This document shows, piece by piece, positions 60,245 through 64,000 of a DNA stretch of 64,000 nucleotides. The position numbers were made by a program, and so were the translations under genes. How positions within the stretch are numbered: position 1 is the first letter of the stretch; each line of letters opens with the position of its first letter. Location: positions 1 through 64,000 of the forward strand of contig CAYPTB010000028.1 in NCBI GenBank assembly GCA_964413535.1, in the 5' to 3' direction. The stretch comes from CAYPTB01 sp964413535. Lineage in GTDB: Bacteria > Planctomycetota > UBA1135 > GCA-002686595. The notes under the pieces were generated by a model. That model did not search any database. It was given only the letters and a program-made list of their open reading frames with translations, and had not been told where the DNA came from.

Positions 60245-60978
60245 CAGATCCCCCAGGCGCCCGACACGACCAGGTTCGCGCCGTTCACGTAGCGCGCCTC
60301 GTCCGAGAGCAGGAAGCGTGCGGCCGCCACGGCGTCACCGACCTCGCCCACGTAGCCCGCCGGGATCTTGCCCTCCATCGCCTCGAGCTCGCCCTCCGGC
60401 GCGCTCCCGGAGTCGAGGAAGCCCGGCGAGATCGCGTTCACCGTGATCCCGTCCGGCGCGAGCTCCTTCGCGAACGTGCGCGTGAGCACCAGGATGCCCG
60501 TCTTCGCGATCGAGTAGGCCGTCACGTTGGGCTGCGCCTGCAGCCGATCCGCGTTCGCCATCGCGAAGTTGACGATGCGCCCGAAGCGCTGCGCGCGCAT
60601 GATCGGCGCCACGACCCGCGTCGTGTAGAAGACCGGGTGCAGGTTGTGGTCGAACATCGCGTGCCAGCCCTCGAGCGTCTCCTCGAAGATCGGCCGCCGG
60701 TGGTACGGCCCGGCGCAGTTCAAGAGCGCGTCGATGCGTCCGAAGGCGCGCATGGTCCGCTCGACGAGCTCCGCGCACACGCCCGCATCCGACACGTCGC
60801 CGTGCAGTGCGAGCCCCCGGCCGCCGCGCGCCTCGATCGCCGCGACGGTCTCGGCGCCCGCCGCGGCGCTCGTCCGGTAGCCCACCGCCACCGACCAGCC
60901 CTCCTCCGCCAGCGCGAGAGCGATGGCGCGCCCGATGCCCTTCGCCCCTCCCGTGATCAGTGCGACGCGCTCGACCAT
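60244..60978 (-). CDS. Short-chain dehydrogenase, coupled to the kinase
   Basis: 244 residues from ATG 60978. Rossmann motif ALITGGAKGIGRAIALAL, then LLNCAGPYHRRPI, and catalytic residues in NFAMANADRLQ and YSIAKTG (Tyr, Lys). The C-terminus VNGANLVVSGAWGI is typical of FabG-like SDRs. It is the first gene of a two-gene operon with the kinase/FGE gene. The pairing is unusual, and the substrate is unknown. Confidence 0.9.
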   Translation of the reverse strand: MVERVALITGGAKGIGRAIALALAEEGWSVAVGYRTSAAAGAETVAAIEARGGRGLALHGDVSDAGVCAELVERTMRAFGRIDALLNCAGPYHRRPIFEETLEGWHAMFDHNLHPVFYTTRVVAPIMRAQRFGRIVNFAMANADRLQAQPNVTAYSIAKTGILVLTRTFAKELAPDGITVNAISPGFLDSGSAPEGELEAMEGKIPAGYVGEVGDAVAAARFLLSDEARYVNGANLVVSGAWGI

Positions 60979-61118
60979 GCCCGAAGTCTCGCTCGACAGT
61001 CTATAGCGCGCGTCGTCATCCTTCGAACGGATCCGTCCACACGGGTGTGCCACCGTCCGCGCTCCATCTTCGCTCGGAGGCGCCTCGATCTGCTCCTCGG
61101 CGCTCGATCGATTCGCCT

Positions 61119-61715
61119 TCAGTCTCGAGCGGAGCGACGCTCGTCCGCCGCCGTGGACGCAGCGCGCCACTCGCTGCGGAGGAGCCCGTGGACGAGTGCG
61201 TCCTGGGCCTCGCCGAACTGGAAGTAGCGCTCGCGCAGGAGACCCTCGCGCTGGAACCCGAGGCGCTCGAGCACGCGCATGGAGGCGGTGTTGCGCGGAT
61301 CGGTGTCGGCCTCGATGCGGTGGAGGTCGAGCTCCTCGAAGGCGAACCGGATCAGCGCCGGCAGAGCGCGCAGGATCAGGCCCCGGCCCCAGAACGCGCG
61401 CGCCAGCGCGAAGCCGAGCTCCGCCCGCCGGTGCTCGCGATCGATGCACGCCAGGGTGCACGTGCCGACGACTGCGCCCTCGAGCTCCACGCCCCACTGG
61501 TAGTGCGTGCCGTCGCGGAAGCCGGCATGGATCTCGTCGAGGAACGCGCGCGTCGCGGCTTCCGACGTCTGATGCGCCACGGACATGAACCGGACGACGT
61601 CGGCGTCGGAGAAGATCGCGTGCAGCGCCGGCACGTCGTCCTCCGTCAGCCCACGGAGCTGCACGCCGTCACCGCGCAACGCCGGAAGCTGGTCGCCGAG
61701 CTCTCGAGGGTTCAA
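61119..61715 (-). CDS. GNAT-family N-acetyltransferase
   Basis: 198 residues from TTG 61715, in a TTGA overlap with the cupin stop. The RimJ/RimL-like GNAT pattern is present: LRGLTEDDVPALHAIFSDADVVRFM, GTCTLACIDREHRRAELGFALARAFWGRGLI (acetyl-CoA-binding region) and DTDPRNTASMRVLERLGFQREGLLR. It acetylates amino groups of proteins or small molecules. The neighbouring cupin may act on the same compound, but this is inference from order. Confidence 0.85.
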   Translation of the reverse strand: MNPRELGDQLPALRGDGVQLRGLTEDDVPALHAIFSDADVVRFMSVAHQTSEAATRAFLDEIHAGFRDGTHYQWGVELEGAVVGTCTLACIDREHRRAELGFALARAFWGRGLILRALPALIRFAFEELDLHRIEADTDPRNTASMRVLERLGFQREGLLRERYFQFGEAQDALVHGLLRSEWRAASTAADERRSARD

Positions 61716-62074
61716 CGCGCGGCGTAGTGCTCGGCGCCGAGGAAGTGCAGCGACACGTACGGCTCCTCGCCCACGACCCAACTGTCGTGGGGCGTGGCGG
61801 GGATGTGGAACAGCTCGCCGGGCCGGAGCTCGATCACGCGGCCGTCGTCGAAGGCCGCCGTCGCCGTCCCGCTCACGACCAGCCCCACGTGCTCGACCGC
61901 GCAGCGCGTCGCTCCGGCGCCGGGCCCCACGTCCACGGACCACTTCCATCCGGGCTGATACGTCGCTCTGCCGATCGTCACGCCGCCCAAGCGAACGATC
62001 TCGAAGCGCCCCTTCTCGAACACGCGAACCTCGTCCGGCCGTTCGAACCGCTTCAGGATCACCGCGGAATCCAT
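61712..62074 (-). CDS. Cupin-domain protein
   Basis: 120 residues from ATG 62074, with GAGAGGAG just upstream. A single cupin barrel: GWKWSVDVGPGAGATRCAVEHVGLVVSGTATAAFDDGRV and LRPGELFHIPATPHDSWVVGEE. His residues for metal binding are in place near VEHVG and the second box. It forms a translation-coupled pair with the GNAT gene. Confidence 0.8.
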   Translation of the reverse strand: MDSAVILKRFERPDEVRVFEKGRFEIVRLGGVTIGRATYQPGWKWSVDVGPGAGATRCAVEHVGLVVSGTATAAFDDGRVIELRPGELFHIPATPHDSWVVGEEPYVSLHFLGAEHYAAR

Positions 62075-62186
62075 GGGGATCTCCTCTCTAGGGTTCCTTC
62101 ACGTTCGCCAAGGGATCCCGGCGGCATCCTGGCAACCGCTCGACTCGCCGATGCCATCCACCACGCTCTCGGTCGACGCTTCGTTC

Positions 62187-62717
62187 TCACGGCATGCCGA
62201 CACCGGCCGGGAACGAGCCGCCAGTCGATTCGCCCGTCTTCAGATCCACCTCGAACGAAACCCAGGCGTCGTCGAGATCCAACGCTTCTCCCCTGAGCAC
62301 GTCTCCGATCACCACCAGCGCCCGCATGCCTTCCCACGACACGCGGCGAGATTCCCAGGCCCAGCCACTTGGACCCACCGCAGTGAAGAAGATCCCTTGG
62401 TGATTGAACACCACGTGGTTGCGAGCCGGATCGCGCAAGATGCCAACGATCGCTCCCCCGAAGGTCTCGACGACGGTTTTGGCTCCCGCATCGAGGACGT
62501 AGCCACCGCCACCCGCGATCACGATCACGTGAGCTTCGTCCGGGTGGAGCTCGACGCAATCGTAGGTAGTCAGGCCGCGTGCGAAATTGCCGACCCATGG
62601 CGAGTCGTCACCGCATTCGAATTCGACGACGAGGCCTTCGGAGTGGAGCCCTTGACCGGTCGAGCTGAAGCGCAGAGCGTCCGGTCCGTAGACGGGCAAG
62701 CCTTCGAGGATGCGCAT
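62187..62717 (-). CDS. Hypothetical protein, 176 aa
   Basis: 176 residues from ATG 62717 (ATG 62729 adds four). It is soluble and beta-rich, with strands such as VVEFECGDDSPWVGNF and AHVIVIAGGGGYVLDAG. Codon use fits the genome. No family recognised. It lies on the same strand as the cupin/GNAT pair, but 110 bp separate it from the cupin gene. Confidence 0.6.
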   Translation of the reverse strand: MRILEGLPVYGPDALRFSSTGQGLHSEGLVVEFECGDDSPWVGNFARGLTTYDCVELHPDEAHVIVIAGGGGYVLDAGAKTVVETFGGAIVGILRDPARNHVVFNHQGIFFTAVGPSGWAWESRRVSWEGMRALVVIGDVLRGEALDLDDAWVSFEVDLKTGESTGGSFPAGVGMP

Positions 62718-62908
62718 GGAGGGCTGCATGCCGCTCTACGGTAGCGCTCGAGATGGGCGCGTACCCGTTGCGGCGGGGCATTCTCGGGAGACCTTGTACG
62801 AGCCACCAGCGGGCGACCTGGGAGCGCTCTTCGAAGCGAACGAGTCACGTGACGCCCGCACTACCGCACGCCAGCGGTTTGGCGCATCTCGAGCTCGAGA
62901 CCGCGTGA

Positions 62909-63751
62909 CTACTTCGGCTCGAACAGCCGGCGAACGGCTTCCAGCGCGGCGGGGTGATAGATCGTCGCGTGCGTCTCGTTCGGCATCGGGAAGTAGTACC
63001 AGGTCAGGCTTGGCGACGCGGCGTTGCGCAGGGCGCCGGCGAGCTTCTGCGTCAGGTCGTCGACGTCGTCGCTGCTGCTCGCGAGGTAGAGCACCCGCTC
63101 GCGATCGTCACTGGCGCTCAGTCGGCTCGGTGCGCTCTTCACCAGCTCCCCGTCGTTCCACCACAGGCTCGGGTCGAATGCGATGTACGTGTCGAACAAG
63201 TCCGGCTCGAGGAAGAACGTCTCGACGATGAAGAGGCCCGCCAGCGATTCGCCGATGATCGCGGTCTCGTCCGTCGTCCGATAGCGGCTCTCGACGACCG
63301 GCATCAGCTCGGAACGGATAAAGGTGCGAAAAGCCGCCGACCCGCCGACCACGGGCGCCATCTTCTTGTCTTCTTCGTTCTGAGTCGGTCCGCTGAGGTC
63401 GCGCCGCCGCTGCGTGTTCTCGATTCCGACGAGCAGGAAAGGCCGCATCGTCCCGTTCCCGACCGACACCTGCACCAAGCCGGCGACGTGGAGGAAGTCT
63501 TCGCCCATGCCGCCATCCGGCATGTACAGGACCGGGAGCCGTGTCTCGTTCGATTGGGCATAGATCGGCGGCGCGTAGACGTTGATGCGCCGAACTTCGC
63601 CGAGCACTTGCGACTCGAGCGTGAACGTCTCGCCGATGGTGAGAGGTTCCGCTTCGCTCGCAACGCGCGCGGCGTCCTGCGCGAGTGCCGGCGACGGTGC
63701 AAGGACCGCGACGAGGGCAATCGAAAGAGCAAGACTCATCTGTGCATCCAA
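62909..63751 (-). CDS. Secreted esterase (esterase D/PF00756-type)
   Basis: 280 residues from ATG 63751 (ATG 63739 is also possible). A signal peptide spans about residues 1-25. It is an alpha/beta-hydrolase: RINVYAPPIYAQSNETRLPVLYMPDGG, IIGESLAGLFIVE with the nucleophile Ser, and a C-terminal His near NETHATIYHPAAL. This is the family of Esterase D, enterobactin esterase and related enzymes. The likely function is cleaving an ester outside the cytoplasm. Confidence 0.85.
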   Translation of the reverse strand: MDAQMSLALSIALVAVLAPSPALAQDAARVASEAEPLTIGETFTLESQVLGEVRRINVYAPPIYAQSNETRLPVLYMPDGGMGEDFLHVAGLVQVSVGNGTMRPFLLVGIENTQRRRDLSGPTQNEEDKKMAPVVGGSAAFRTFIRSELMPVVESRYRTTDETAIIGESLAGLFIVETFFLEPDLFDTYIAFDPSLWWNDGELVKSAPSRLSASDDRERVLYLASSSDDVDDLTQKLAGALRNAASPSLTWYYFPMPNETHATIYHPAALEAVRRLFEPK

Positions 63752-63932
63752 GGTGGAGAGTTGCCTCGTTCAAGGCAACGCCTAGAGCAGCGCAATCCTC
63801 GCTACTGAGTTCCATTCAGTGGTTCCGAAGTGACGGAGTGAGCGAAAGCACTGCGGACGCCGGAGGGACTCGTCCTCGTCTCCTCAGCTGGCTCCTGGTG
63901 CTCACCGCACTCGAAACAATGCTCGGCGCACA

Positions 63933-64000
63933 TCAGTCCGGGATCTCCGCCTCCACCAGTTGCGCGAGGAGGTTCAGCGATTCCTGCCATCCGAGGTGAC
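63933..64000 (-). CDS. C-terminal end of probable SRPBCC/AHSA1 protein
   Basis: Only the last 22 codons are inside the window. They read HLGWQESLNLLAQLVEAEIPD followed by TGA at 63933, which resembles the final helix of SRPBCC (AHSA1/START-like) proteins, where a Trp-x-x-SL..L pattern is usual. The start is beyond the right edge. The fold assignment rests on about 20 residues. Confidence 0.5.
   Translation of the reverse strand, partial: HLGWQESLNLLAQLVEAEIPD

Overview
The window is a high-GC chromosomal segment from a Gram-negative bacterium, most likely a member of the Planctomycetota. The strongest hints are two large Hanks-type Ser/Thr kinases of the style common in that phylum (one ending in a formylglycine-generating-enzyme domain), an EF-hand/deiodinase-type selenoprotein, and many secreted proteins and lipoproteins of unknown function. 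LptF, LptG, a lauroyl-type acyltransferase and sugar-kinase-like proteins imply an LPS-like outer membrane. The phylum assignment is inference. I saw no rRNA, tRNA, CRISPR array or intact transposase.

Region 1-5.6 kb is an integron-type cassette array with no integrase in view. Small, lower-GC genes all lie on the minus strand and are separated by 60-70 bp attC-like sites with RYYYAAC/GTTRRRY core boxes. The cargo includes a TIR-domain effector-like protein, a barstar-like protein, a lipoprotein, several membrane proteins and a Cys-rich miniprotein. Region 5.6-9.4 kb holds a TauE-type permease and a cupin, mixed with broken genes: a HicA-like remnant, two frameshifted genes, a KAP NTPase stub and a duplicated NTF2-like tail.

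Region 9.4-18.9 kb contains secreted peptidases (M64, S9), a methyltransferase/sugar-kinase fusion, a YihY-type membrane protein and the EF-hand/deiodinase gene, read through an in-frame TGA. Region 18.9-23.8 kb is a second scrap-yard: a polymorphic-toxin C-terminal piece, a kinase missing its C-terminal domain, and frameshifted HEPN and DUF1016 nuclease genes. Two families of roughly 100-120 bp hairpin repeats mark junctions in these regions.

Region 24-37.5 kb carries a UvrD/PcrA-type helicase coupled to a sigma54-type AAA+ protein and an FHA protein. It then has an envelope island: a minus-strand operon (LPS-kinase-like protein, acyltransferase, glycosyltransferase) divergent from lptF-lptG and a TPR lipoprotein. 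Region 37.7-40.9 kb is a complete ECF transporter operon (fused ATPase, S, T) ending in a triple 30-bp palindromic repeat.

Region 41-57.5 kb encodes a membrane sulfatase-fold enzyme, an EAL/HDOD regulator with a structured leader, pyruvate kinase, a MinD-like and a ParA-like ATPase, an aminotransferase, an M1 peptidase, a Fpg/Nei-type DNA glycosylase and a short-chain dehydrogenase. Region 57.5-64 kb holds the kinase/FGE protein with a coupled dehydrogenase, a cupin/GNAT pair, a secreted esterase and the tail of a probable SRPBCC protein at the right edge.
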